Positions 1 to 8,144 of a DNA stretch of 64,000 nucleotides are shown here, piece after piece. Each line of letters starts with the position of its first letter. Position 1 is the first letter of the stretch. Location: assembly GCA_902760845.1 (NCBI GenBank), contig CACWHX010000002.1:1-64000 (forward strand). The letters are read 5' to 3'. This stretch comes from Oscillospiraceae bacterium (GTDB taxonomy: Bacteria; Bacillota; Clostridia; Oscillospirales; Oscillospiraceae). A program made the position numbers and the translations under genes. The notes under the pieces were generated by a model. That model was not told the origin of the DNA, ran no database searches, and saw only the letters and a list, made by a program, of their open reading frames with translations.

Positions 1-19
1 TTATAACATCAATTTTGAC

Positions 20-49
20 TTGTAGCAATACCGGGTGTTGTGGTATACT
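20..49 (+). promoter_or_regulatory. Putative promoter of U32 gene
   Basis: TTGTAG (20-25) and TATACT (44-49) are separated by 18 bases, with a TG one base before the -10 (extended -10). It lies about 55 bases before the ATG at 105. A better -35, TTGACT at 15-20, is too far away (23 bases). Prediction from consensus only. Confidence 0.4.
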
Positions 50-104
50 GTACCATGTATCATTAGGAGTTTGCCGGGACAGGCAGACGGAGCTGAGGAA
101 AACC

Positions 105-2192
105 ATGCTGGAATTGCTCTCTCCCGCGGGAAGCCCCGACGCCGTGATTGCGGCGGTGCAGAATGGGGCGGACGCGGTTTACATGGGCTTCGGCACGCAT
201 AACGCGCGCCGCGGCGCCAACAATTTTACAGAAGAAGAATTCGTAAAGGCCGTGCGCTACTGCCGCATCCGCGGCTGCAAGGTCTACGTCACGCTCAATA
301 CCCTCGTGGGCGACCGCGAGCTGGACGCCGCCGTGGAGCTGGCCCGCCGGGCCTCGGACTACGGGGCGGACGCGGTTTTGGTGCAGGACCTGGGGCTGCT
401 GCGCGTGCTGCGCGAGGCCGTGCCCGATCTGCCGCTGCACGCCAGCACGCAGATGGGCATCCACAATCTCGCGGGCGTGGAAGCCGCGGCGGAGATGGGC
501 TGCACGCGCGCGGTGCTGGCGCGCGAGCTGTCGCTCGACCAGATCCGCGAAATTTCGCGGCGCGCGAGCATCGAGACGGAGGTGTTCGTGCACGGGGCGC
601 TCTGCTTCTGCCACTCCGGGCAGTGCTATATGAGCGCGCTGATCGGCCGGCGCAGCGGCAACCGCGGCGCGTGCGCGCAGCCGTGCCGCATGCAGTACAG
701 CATGGGCGGCCGGCTGGACGAATACCCCCTGAGTCTGAAGGACAACTGCCTGGTGGACCATCTCCGCCAGCTGGAGGACGCGGGCGTCGCCTGCGTCAAG
801 ATCGAGGGGCGCATGAAGCGGCCCGAGTATGTCGCCGTGGTGACGGACGTGTATGCCCGCTGCATCCACGAGGGGCGCGCGCCCACGCCGGCCGAGCGCG
901 AAAAGCTGGAGCAGGCGTTCTCGCGCCAGGGCTTTACGCAGGGCTACCTGCTGGATCAGAAGGGGCCGGACATGCTCGGCAAGCGCGAGGAGAGCGACCG
1001 GCAGGCGGAAAAGCTCTTCGCGGCCGCCCGCCGCGCCTATGGCGAGGGGGAGCGCCGCCGCGTGCCGGTGAAGTTCTATGTTGTGGCGCGGCCGGACGAG
1101 CCGGTGGTCGCCGCCGTCGAGGACGCGGAGCATAACCGCGCCATGCTGCTCGGCCCCGTGCCGGAAAAGGCGCAGCGCGCCGGCATGACGGCGGAGAGCC
1201 TCGCCGACCAGTTTGCCAAGACCGGCGGCACACCCTACTACAGCATCGGGACGGAGGCGCGCGTGGAGCCGGGACTGTTTCTTCCGGCGAGCGCGGTGAA
1301 CGATCTGCGCCGCCGCCTCATTACGGAGTTGAAGGAGGAGCGCGCCAAGCTGCCGGAGCGCCGGGACCGTCCGATGCCGCCGATGCCGGAGGGGCGCAAC
1401 CGCTATGCCGAGCCCGCGCGCATCTATCAGGTGCTCACGGCCGGGCAGCTCACGCCGGAGCTCGCCGCGCTGAAGCCGGATTGGCTGTATGTCCCGGTCG
1501 AGGTGCTGGGCGAGTCGCCGGAGTGCGTCGAGCCGTTTCAAAAGCAGGGCGCGCGCATCGCCGCCGTGCTGCCGCGCGTGGTGACGGACGATCAGAGCGA
1601 GGAGCTGAGACAGCTGCTGCGCGCCGCCGCGGACTGCGGCGTGGAGGACGCGCTCGTGAGCAACATGGGGCACATCCTGCTCGCGCGCCGCGCGGGAATG
1701 CAGGTGCGCGGGGATTTTGGGCTGAACGTGTTCAATTCCCACACCGTGGAGCTGCTGCGCCAGGCGGGGCTGCGCTCGGTCACAGCGTCGTTTGAGCTGC
1801 GCATGGCGCAGATTCGCGATCTCGCCAAGGCGGTGGATACGGAGATGATCGTCTATGGCCGTCTGCCGTGCATGATTACGGAGCAGTGCGTGATCCGCAA
1901 CAGCGCGGGGCGCTGCAGCTGCCATGTGCAGAATCAGCTCACCGACCGGCACGGCTCGGCGTTTCCCGTCGTACGCGCGTTCGGCTGCCGGAACGTCATT
2001 TACAACGCGAATAAGCTCTATCTCGCGGACAAGCGCGAGGACTATGAAACCGCCGGGCTCTGGGGCGCGCGCCTGCTGTTCACGACCGAGACGCCGCGCG
2101 CGTGCGTGGAGGTCGCCAGGAGCTACCTGGGGCTGACCGATTACCGCCCGAACGGATTGACGCGCGGGCTGTATTATCGGGGCGTAGAGTAG
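105..2192 (+). CDS. Peptidase U32 family protein (RlhA/YrrN-like)
   Basis: A 695-residue protein of the U32 family. Characterised relatives (RlhA, TrhP, UbiU/V) act in tRNA or 23S rRNA hydroxylation or ubiquinone synthesis, and the old collagenase label is weakly supported. The N-terminal TIM-barrel part begins MLELLSPAGSPDAVIAAV. The U32 signature, with its cysteines, follows at EVFVHGALCFCHSGQC about residue 165, then GACAQPC. Two more cysteines lie in the C-terminal part (SAGRCSC), fitting the cysteine set that holds an iron-sulfur cluster in relatives. The start at 105 is chosen because the signature N-terminus begins there and a GAGGA box precedes it. The open frame extends upstream to 15 without support. 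Substrate not determinable here. Confidence 0.85.
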   Translation: MLELLSPAGSPDAVIAAVQNGADAVYMGFGTHNARRGANNFTEEEFVKAVRYCRIRGCKVYVTLNTLVGDRELDAAVELARRASDYGADAVLVQDLGLLRVLREAVPDLPLHASTQMGIHNLAGVEAAAEMGCTRAVLARELSLDQIREISRRASIETEVFVHGALCFCHSGQCYMSALIGRRSGNRGACAQPCRMQYSMGGRLDEYPLSLKDNCLVDHLRQLEDAGVACVKIEGRMKRPEYVAVVTDVYARCIHEGRAPTPAEREKLEQAFSRQGFTQGYLLDQKGPDMLGKREESDRQAEKLFAAARRAYGEGERRRVPVKFYVVARPDEPVVAAVEDAEHNRAMLLGPVPEKAQRAGMTAESLADQFAKTGGTPYYSIGTEARVEPGLFLPASAVNDLRRRLITELKEERAKLPERRDRPMPPMPEGRNRYAEPARIYQVLTAGQLTPELAALKPDWLYVPVEVLGESPECVEPFQKQGARIAAVLPRVVTDDQSEELRQLLRAAADCGVEDALVSNMGHILLARRAGMQVRGDFGLNVFNSHTVELLRQAGLRSVTASFELRMAQIRDLAKAVDTEMIVYGRLPCMITEQCVIRNSAGRCSCHVQNQLTDRHGSAFPVVRAFGCRNVIYNANKLYLADKREDYETAGLWGARLLFTTETPRACVEVARSYLGLTDYRPNGLTRGLYYRGVE

Positions 2193-2239
2193 CAAAACGG
2201 AGAAAGATTTTCATCCGTTTTGAAAAGGAGATTGGTTCA

Positions 2240-2812
2240 TTGAAATTCATTCTTGCATCGGCGTCGCCGCGGCGGCGCGAGCTGCTGGAAATGCTGAATA
2301 TCGCGCCGCTGGAGATCGTGCCCGCGCAGGGGGAGGAGCGCCCCGAGGCCGGACGTTCCGGCGCGGAGACGGCGGCGATGCTCTCGCGCGCCAAGGCGCG
2401 GGAGGTCGCGGCGCGGCGGGATGCCGACGATGTGGTCATCGCGGCGGATACCGTCGTGTGGCTGGACGGCAGACTGTTCGGCAAGCCGAAGGATACCGGG
2501 GACGCGGCGCGGATGCTGCGCGCGCTCTCCGGCCGCGCGCACACGGTGTACACCGGCGTCACGGTCATGCGCGGCGGCGAAGCCGTCACGGAGACGGAGG
2601 CGACCGAGGTGCGCTTTCGTGAGCTCGCAGACGCGGAGATCGAAGCGTACATCGCCACCGGCGAGCCGATGGACAAGGCCGGCGCGTACGGCGCGCAGGG
2701 TAAGGGCGCGCTCTTCGTGGAGGGCATTACGGGCGACTTTTTCAATGTGATGGGGCTGCCGCTGTGCAGACTGGGAAAAATGCTGCGGCATATGGGCGTT
2801 TCACTGCTATGA
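2240..2812 (+). CDS. maf: Maf family nucleotide pyrophosphatase
   Basis: This 190-residue Maf/HAM1-fold protein hydrolyses non-canonical or canonical NTPs to NMP and pyrophosphate, and in relatives is linked to septum control. It opens with KFILASASPRRRELL, the diagnostic Maf motif, and retains the catalytic AADTVV and the GKP..DA.RML segment. A TTG start at 2240 is preceded by AAAAGGAG with 9-base spacing; an upstream ATG at 2102 would sit inside the U32 gene. The stop overlaps the mreC start (ATGA), indicating translational coupling with the mre genes, the order common in Firmicutes. Confidence 0.92.
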   Translation: MKFILASASPRRRELLEMLNIAPLEIVPAQGEERPEAGRSGAETAAMLSRAKAREVAARRDADDVVIAADTVVWLDGRLFGKPKDTGDAARMLRALSGRAHTVYTGVTVMRGGEAVTETEATEVRFRELADAEIEAYIATGEPMDKAGAYGAQGKGALFVEGITGDFFNVMGLPLCRLGKMLRHMGVSLL

Positions 2813-3657
2813 ACTGGAAAACATTTTTGAAAACAAAAGGCGTTCGCTTTGTCGCGATTGTGCTGGTCGTGGTGCTCATCGTCGCGGCCGTCGCGGGCGC
2901 GCTGGGCGGCCGGGCCGGATTTCTCACGAATCTGGAAGGGGTGCTGCGCGAGCCGTTTCAGCAGGCGGCCGCCACGGCGGCGAGCTGGCTTGAGGGCGTG
3001 TATGGCTATATCTATCGCTACGACCAGCTCAAGGCCGAGAACGAGGCGCTGAAGGAGCAGCTTGCCGCCGCGCAGGCAGAGGCGCGCGAGGGCCGCGAGG
3101 CGACCGCGGAGAACGCCCGTCTGCGCGAGCTGCTGGAGTTTACCCAGCGGCACTCGGACTTTACGCTGGAGTCGGCCAAGGTCGTGTCCTACAGCGCGTC
3201 GAACTGGTCGTCCACCATGACGATCAGCAAGGGCAGCGAGGCCGGCATCGAGCCGGGCGACAGCGTCATCACCGAGAGCGGCAGTCTCGTCGGGCAGGTC
3301 ATCGAGGTCGGCAGCGGCTGGGCGACGGTGCGCTCCGTGATCGACGTTGATCTCAGCGTGGGCGGCTATGTCTCAAACAGCGGCGCCAACGGCATGGTCG
3401 TGGGCGATTTCACGCTGATGCAGAGCGGCTATGCCAAGCTCGGCTATCTCGCGGAGGGCGTGAGTCTCTTCACGGGCGACACTGTGCTCACCTCCGGAAA
3501 GGGCGGCGCGTTTCCTGCGGGGCTTGTCGTCGGCACGGTGGACGAGGTGCGCACCGAGGCCGGCGGTCAGCAGACCTATGGCGTCATCAAGCCGGCGTGC
3601 GATTTGAACGCGCTGGTGCAGGTGTTTATCATCAAAGATTTTGAGGTCGTGGAGTAA
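2809..3657 (+). CDS. mreC: Rod shape-determining protein MreC
   Basis: A 282-residue bitopic membrane protein of the elongasome, which links cell-wall synthesis to the cytoskeleton. It has a short basic N-terminus, one membrane helix (about residues 13-32), and a coiled coil rich in Glu/Ala/Lys (about 65-105). A double beta-barrel MreC core follows, with the typical SVITESGSLVGQVIEV stretch and a conserved end. The ATG at 2809 overlaps the maf stop. mreD follows after 5 bases. No mreB is found next to it in this window. Confidence 0.92.
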   Translation: MNWKTFLKTKGVRFVAIVLVVVLIVAAVAGALGGRAGFLTNLEGVLREPFQQAAATAASWLEGVYGYIYRYDQLKAENEALKEQLAAAQAEAREGREATAENARLRELLEFTQRHSDFTLESAKVVSYSASNWSSTMTISKGSEAGIEPGDSVITESGSLVGQVIEVGSGWATVRSVIDVDLSVGGYVSNSGANGMVVGDFTLMQSGYAKLGYLAEGVSLFTGDTVLTSGKGGAFPAGLVVGTVDEVRTEAGGQQTYGVIKPACDLNALVQVFIIKDFEVVE

Positions 3658-3662
3658 AAGCG

Positions 3663-4178
3663 ATGTGGCGTGACCTGATCCAAAAAGAAAAACTGCGCCG
3701 TGCCGCGCTGTGCGCGCTCTATCTCGCGGTGACGCTGCTGCTGCAGAACACGGTGTTCGCCCGCGTCCGCGTCTTTGGCGTGCACGCGATGTTCGTGCCG
3801 GCGATGGTCGTCGCTGCGGCGATGTTCCACGGCCCGGTCTGGGGCGGCGTGTTCGGCCTGATTACGGGCTTTTTCTGCGACATGGGCTATCCGGAGACCG
3901 CCGTGCTCTTCACGGCGCTGCTGCCGGTGCTCGGCTTCGCCGCCGGGATGTGCGCGGACTATCTCGTGAACCGGGGGCTGCTGCCGTTTTTGTGCATGTG
4001 CGCCGCGGCGCTGCTGCTCACGGGCTTTTGCCAGATGTTCCGGCTGTGGATCTTCCGCGGCATGGCGTTCTGGCCGCTTTTCGCGACGGCGCTGCTGCAG
4101 ACCGTCGTGTCGCTGCCGCTTGCAATTCCGTATTTCTATATCAGCCGAAGCGCCTATCGGCGCGCTTTGAGCGTATGA
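3663..4178 (+). CDS. mreD: Rod shape-determining protein MreD
   Basis: A 171-residue hydrophobic protein with about five membrane helices, placed between mreC and the PBP2 gene as in most rod-shaped Firmicutes. The sequence has the MreD pattern: an early helix ending LLLQNTVFARVRVFG, a glycine-rich re-entrant FGLITGFFCDMGY, and a basic C-terminus. MreD is known to work with MreC and PBP2 in lateral wall growth. Identification rests on size, topology and context as well as on motif resemblance. Confidence 0.88.
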   Translation: MWRDLIQKEKLRRAALCALYLAVTLLLQNTVFARVRVFGVHAMFVPAMVVAAAMFHGPVWGGVFGLITGFFCDMGYPETAVLFTALLPVLGFAAGMCADYLVNRGLLPFLCMCAAALLLTGFCQMFRLWIFRGMAFWPLFATALLQTVVSLPLAIPYFYISRSAYRRALSV

Positions 4179-4199
4179 CAACGCAAAGGACAAAGAACC

Positions 4200-6263
4200 A
4201 TGGACAGACCCATCAAGCCCGGACGGATCGCCGCGATGGCCACATTGCTGGCCATTCTGCTTGTGATCTTTCTCGTGGCGCTTTATAAACTGCAGATCGT
4301 GGAGGGGCGCGCGTACTATGAGGAGAGTCTCAACAGCGTGTCCACCACGCAGCGCGTGCGCGCGGCGCGCGGCAATCTTCTCGACCGCTACGGCCGGGTG
4401 CTGGTGTCCAACACGAGCTGCAACAGCATCGTCCTGAACGCGGAGGACCTGCTCGCACAGGACGATCCCAACGCCGCCATTCTGCAAATGGTGCAGACGG
4501 TGGAGGACACGGGAGACACCTATACCGACACGCTGCCGGTGACGAGCGCGCCGCCGTTTGAATACACCGAGATGAACAAGCTCCAGCGGACGCTGCTCGA
4601 CGCCTATCTGGACGATGTGGGCCTCCCGGAGGACGCCTCCGCCGTGGAGCTGATGAGCGTGTTCCGCCAGAAGTTCGACATTGACAACAATTACACCGCC
4701 GAGCAGATGCGCATCATCGCCGGCATCCGCTATGAGCTGCGCGTGCGCTATGTCATCCCCACGGCGGACTACGTGTTTGTGGAAAACGCCAGCATGGAGC
4801 TCATCTCCTCGCTGATGGAAAACAACGTCCGCGGCTTTGACGTGGAGGTGTCCTATCAGCGGCAGTACCACACGAATCTCGCGCCGCACATTCTCGGCCA
4901 GACCGGCCTGATGGACCGCGACGAATACGAGATCTACGGCCCGATGGGCTATACGATGGACGCCACCGTCGGAAAATCGGGCGCGGAGTATGCCTTTGAG
5001 CAATATCTCCACGGGACGGACGGCGAGGCCATCGTCACGAAAAACGCCGAGGGCACCGTCACCGGGACGACGTATACGAAGGAGCCGGAGCCGGGCGACA
5101 ATGTGAGTCTCACATTCGACCTCGACCTGCAGGCCTCGGCGGAGACGGCGCTCGGCAGCGGCATCGAGACCATGCGCGCCAACGCGAACGATCCGGAGGG
5201 CGACAGGGTCGCCACCGGCGGCGCGCTCGTCGCCGTGGATGTGCAGACCGGCGAACCGCTCGCCATGGCGAGCTACCCGACGTTTGATCTTTCACGCATG
5301 GTGGCAGACTCCGACTACGCCGAGGAGCTGAACACCGACGATGTCCATACGCCGCTTGTGAACCGCGCGACCAGCGGCCGGTATGAGCCGGGTTCCACCT
5401 TCAAGCCGGTCACCGCCATCGCGGGGCTGACCGAGGGCGTCATCAGCACCGGCACCTACATCACCTGCGAGGGCATGTTCACCAAGTACGCCGACACGGG
5501 CTATTCGCCCCGATGCTGGGTCTATCCCGGCTCGCACGGCACGGACAACGTCGTCGAGGCGATCCGCGATTCGTGCAACGTCTTTTTCTTCACCGTGGGC
5601 GACATGCTGAAGATCGAGACGCTGGCAAAATACGCCGCGGCGTTCGGCCTGGGCGAGCGCACGGGCATCGAGCTGCCGGAGAACACCGGGCAGATGGCTT
5701 CAGAGCAGATCAAGGCGGACATCGAGGGCGAGTCGTGGTTCAAGGGCGACACGCTGCAGGCGGCCATCGGCCAGTCCTACAGCCTGTTCACGCCGCTGCA
5801 GCTGGCGGAATACTGCGCCACCGTCGCCAACGGCGGCACGCGCCACTCCGCCTCCATCCTGAAATCCGTGCGTAGCTACGATTACTCCGAGCAGCTTGCC
5901 GAGGCGCAGCACGAGGTGCTCAGCACCGTGGATTCCCCCGCCTACAACTGGGCCGCCGTGCAGCAGGGCATGTATCTCGTCGCGAACGACCCCAGCGGCT
6001 CGGCCTACAAGACGTTCGGCGATTTTCGCATCCCGGTCGCGGCCAAAACCGGCACGGCCCAGCTTGGCGAAAATCAGGTGAACAACGCCATCTTCATCTG
6101 CTACGCGCCGTATGACGATCCGCAGGTCGCCGTGGCGGTCGTGGTGGAGCACGGCACCGCGGGCTCCAGCATCGCGTCCATCGCGCGGGAGTTTCTGGAC
6201 GACTATTTCACCGTAAAAACCGTCAACTACTCGGTCGAGACCGAGCTTTCTATCCTGCGATAA
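4200..6263 (+). CDS. mrdA: Penicillin-binding protein 2 (class B transpeptidase)
   Basis: A 687-residue class B PBP, the transpeptidase of side-wall peptidoglycan synthesis. It has a short cytoplasmic tail, one membrane helix (about 12-30), a dimerisation domain beginning at RAARGNLLDRYGRVL, and a transpeptidase domain. The active-site serine is in STFK (Ser399-Lys402); SCN is at 458-460 and KTGTAQ at 616. All three penicillin-binding motifs are intact. It ends the maf-mreC-mreD-pbp2 run with only 21 bases after mreD. SpoVD/FtsI is the alternative within class B, but the context favours PBP2. Confidence 0.9.
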   Translation: MDRPIKPGRIAAMATLLAILLVIFLVALYKLQIVEGRAYYEESLNSVSTTQRVRAARGNLLDRYGRVLVSNTSCNSIVLNAEDLLAQDDPNAAILQMVQTVEDTGDTYTDTLPVTSAPPFEYTEMNKLQRTLLDAYLDDVGLPEDASAVELMSVFRQKFDIDNNYTAEQMRIIAGIRYELRVRYVIPTADYVFVENASMELISSLMENNVRGFDVEVSYQRQYHTNLAPHILGQTGLMDRDEYEIYGPMGYTMDATVGKSGAEYAFEQYLHGTDGEAIVTKNAEGTVTGTTYTKEPEPGDNVSLTFDLDLQASAETALGSGIETMRANANDPEGDRVATGGALVAVDVQTGEPLAMASYPTFDLSRMVADSDYAEELNTDDVHTPLVNRATSGRYEPGSTFKPVTAIAGLTEGVISTGTYITCEGMFTKYADTGYSPRCWVYPGSHGTDNVVEAIRDSCNVFFFTVGDMLKIETLAKYAAAFGLGERTGIELPENTGQMASEQIKADIEGESWFKGDTLQAAIGQSYSLFTPLQLAEYCATVANGGTRHSASILKSVRSYDYSEQLAEAQHEVLSTVDSPAYNWAAVQQGMYLVANDPSGSAYKTFGDFRIPVAAKTGTAQLGENQVNNAIFICYAPYDDPQVAVAVVVEHGTAGSSIASIAREFLDDYFTVKTVNYSVETELSILR

Positions 6264-6287
6264 TCCCATTCCAGAGAGGAGAATTTT

Positions 6288-6686
6288 ATGAATATTGCGC
6301 TCATCGCACACGACCGTAAGAAGGAGCTGATGGTTCAGTTCTGCATCGCTTACTGCGGCATTCTGGCAAAGCACGAGCTCTGCGCCACCAGCACCACCGG
6401 CAAGCTCATCAGCGAGGCCACGGGGCTGAACGTCCATACCTATCTGCACTCGGCGCAGGGCTGCCAGCAGATCGACGCCCGCATCGCCTATAACGAGATC
6501 GACCTCGTGCTGTTTTTCTGCGACGCGGACCGCGAGAACGGCTTCGACGAGGTGAACAAGATGGCGCGCCTCTGCGACCAGCGGCAGATTCCGTTTGCCA
6601 GCAACGTGGCGACAGCGGAGATGCTCATCCTCGGACTCAGCCGCGGCGACCTGGACTGGCGCGATATCGTGAATCCGAAAAAGTAA
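6288..6686 (+). CDS. Methylglyoxal synthase-like protein with altered active-site loop
   Basis: A 132-residue MGS-fold protein. MGS converts dihydroxyacetone phosphate to methylglyoxal and phosphate. The N-terminal MNIALIAHDRKKELMVQF, the TSTTGKLISEATGL phosphate loop and the C-terminal SNVATAEMLI are typical. However, the loop that in active enzymes reads GPxGGDQQ, carrying the catalytic aspartate (Asp71 in E. coli), here reads SAQGCQQ. It is one residue shorter and has Cys in place of Asp. The HDPD segment is also changed, to GFDE. Activity is therefore doubtful; a sensor or pseudo-enzyme is possible. AGAGAGGAG before the ATG fixes the start. A weak hairpin follows. Confidence 0.75.
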   Translation: MNIALIAHDRKKELMVQFCIAYCGILAKHELCATSTTGKLISEATGLNVHTYLHSAQGCQQIDARIAYNEIDLVLFFCDADRENGFDEVNKMARLCDQRQIPFASNVATAEMLILGLSRGDLDWRDIVNPKK

Positions 6687-6701
6687 GTTCCGCGAAGGCA
6701 G

Positions 6702-6729
6702 AAAGCTCGCCCCCAAGGGGGCGGACTTT
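6702..6729 (+). terminator. Possible terminator after MGS-like gene
   Basis: An inverted repeat with arms AAAGCTCGCCCCC and GGGGGCGGACTTT has one wobble and one mismatch. It is followed 15 bases later by a short T run (TTTTT near 6743). Imperfect, so either an attenuator or a terminator before hisS. Confidence 0.4.
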
Positions 6730-6764
6730 GTGCTGTTCGCTTTTTGAAAGGACCCATGTGATTT

Positions 6765-8123
6765 ATGGAGAAAATCAGGCCCCGCACCCTGTCCGGCTTC
6801 CTGGAGCTGCCGCCGGAGCAGCAGGTGCTGATGGACAAAATGACGGCCGTACTGCGCGAGACCTACGCGCGCTACGGCTTTACGCCGCTGGACACCCCGG
6901 CCATCGAGGCCAGCGAGGTGCTGCTTGCCAAGGGCGGCGGCGAGACGGAGAAGCAGATCTATCGCTTCCAAAAGGGGGACAGCGATCTCGCGCTGCGGTT
7001 TGATCTCACGGTGCCGCTGGCGAAATACGTCGCGGCGAATTACGGGCAGCTCACATTCCCGTTCCGGCGATATCAGATCGGCAAGGTCTGGCGCGGCGAG
7101 CGCGCCCAGCGCGGCAGATTCCGCGAGTTTTACCAGGCGGACATCGACGTCATCGGCGACGGCGCGCTCGATATCCTGAACGAGGCGGAGATTCCCGCCA
7201 TCATCGACCAGACGTTCACGCGGCTGGGGCTGAAAAAATTCCGCATCCGCGTCAACAACCGCAAGATTCTCAACGGTTTTTTTGCCATGCTCGGTCTTTC
7301 GGACCAGGCGGGCGACGTGCTGCGCACCATCGACAAGCTCGACAAGATCGGGAGCGACCAGGTGCGCGCGCTGCTGCTTGCGGAGTGCGGCGCCGCGCCG
7401 GAGCAGGCGGACGAGATTCTGCGCTTTATCACCGCCGGCGGCACGAGCGGCCAGAAGCTGGACGTTCTCGCGCAGTATCAGGGACGAAACGAGACGTTCG
7501 ATCTCGGCCTTTCGGAGCTGCGCGCCGTGGTGGAGTATCTGCCGGCCTTCGGCGTGCCGGAGGAGCATTTCGAGATTGACCTCACCATCGCCCGCGGGCT
7601 GGACTATTACACCGGCACGGTGTACGAGACCGTTATGACCGAGCATCCGGAGGTCGGGTCCGTCTGCTCCGGCGGGCGGTATGACGACCTGGCGGAATAC
7701 TACACCAATAAAAAGCTCCCCGGTGTGGGCATCTCCATCGGGCTCACTCGGCTGTTTTATGTGCTGCAGGAGCAGAAGATGCTGTCAGACACGCTTTTGA
7801 CCGCGCCCGCCGACGTGCTCGTCCTGCCGATGACGGAGGACCTCTCCGCCGCGATCGCGCTCGCGACGAGACTGCGCGCGGCCGGGCTGCGCGTGCAGCT
7901 ATACGGCGAGAAAAAGAAATTCAAGGCCAAGCTGGCCTATGCCGACAGGCTGGGGATCCCGTTTGTGCTGTTTCTCGGCGAGGACGAGCTGCGCGCGGGC
8001 ATGTGCTCTGTGAAGGACATGGCCACCGGCGCGCAGCAGACGCTCTCCGCCGCCGAGGCCGAGGCGCTGCTCACGGCCGCCGTTGCCGAAAGAAACGCCG
8101 GCAGCGTCATCGAGGATTCATAA
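6765..8123 (+). CDS. hisS: Histidine--tRNA ligase
   Basis: A 452-residue class II aminoacyl-tRNA synthetase that charges tRNA-His. Motif 1 and motif 2 regions are visible (LRFDLTVPLAKYVA, then RYQIGKVWRGERAQRGRFREFYQADIDVIG), and the histidine-A motif LTIARGLDYYTGTVYE about residue 270. The motif 3 region is VGISIGLTRLFYVL, followed by an anticodon-binding domain (about 345-440). The start has a weak GAAAGGA upstream. aspS follows after 21 bases, the paired order hisS-aspS common in Firmicutes. No T-box leader is visible upstream. Confidence 0.93.
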   Translation: MEKIRPRTLSGFLELPPEQQVLMDKMTAVLRETYARYGFTPLDTPAIEASEVLLAKGGGETEKQIYRFQKGDSDLALRFDLTVPLAKYVAANYGQLTFPFRRYQIGKVWRGERAQRGRFREFYQADIDVIGDGALDILNEAEIPAIIDQTFTRLGLKKFRIRVNNRKILNGFFAMLGLSDQAGDVLRTIDKLDKIGSDQVRALLLAECGAAPEQADEILRFITAGGTSGQKLDVLAQYQGRNETFDLGLSELRAVVEYLPAFGVPEEHFEIDLTIARGLDYYTGTVYETVMTEHPEVGSVCSGGRYDDLAEYYTNKKLPGVGISIGLTRLFYVLQEQKMLSDTLLTAPADVLVLPMTEDLSAAIALATRLRAAGLRVQLYGEKKKFKAKLAYADRLGIPFVLFLGEDELRAGMCSVKDMATGAQQTLSAAEAEALLTAAVAERNAGSVIEDS

Positions 8124-8144
8124 GAAAAAAGGAAGGACCGAACC

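Noticed and set aside
63-2195. Long open frame on the minus strand opposite the U32 gene
   Set aside because: Its translation is rich in Arg/His/Ala without domains; it is the high-GC antisense of a clear gene. Many such long antisense frames occur (for example 5700-7646, 8118-9965, 13088-15196, 46255-49836).
6687-6764. T-box or other riboswitch before hisS
   Set aside because: The gap is only 78 bases and lacks the T-box core sequence.
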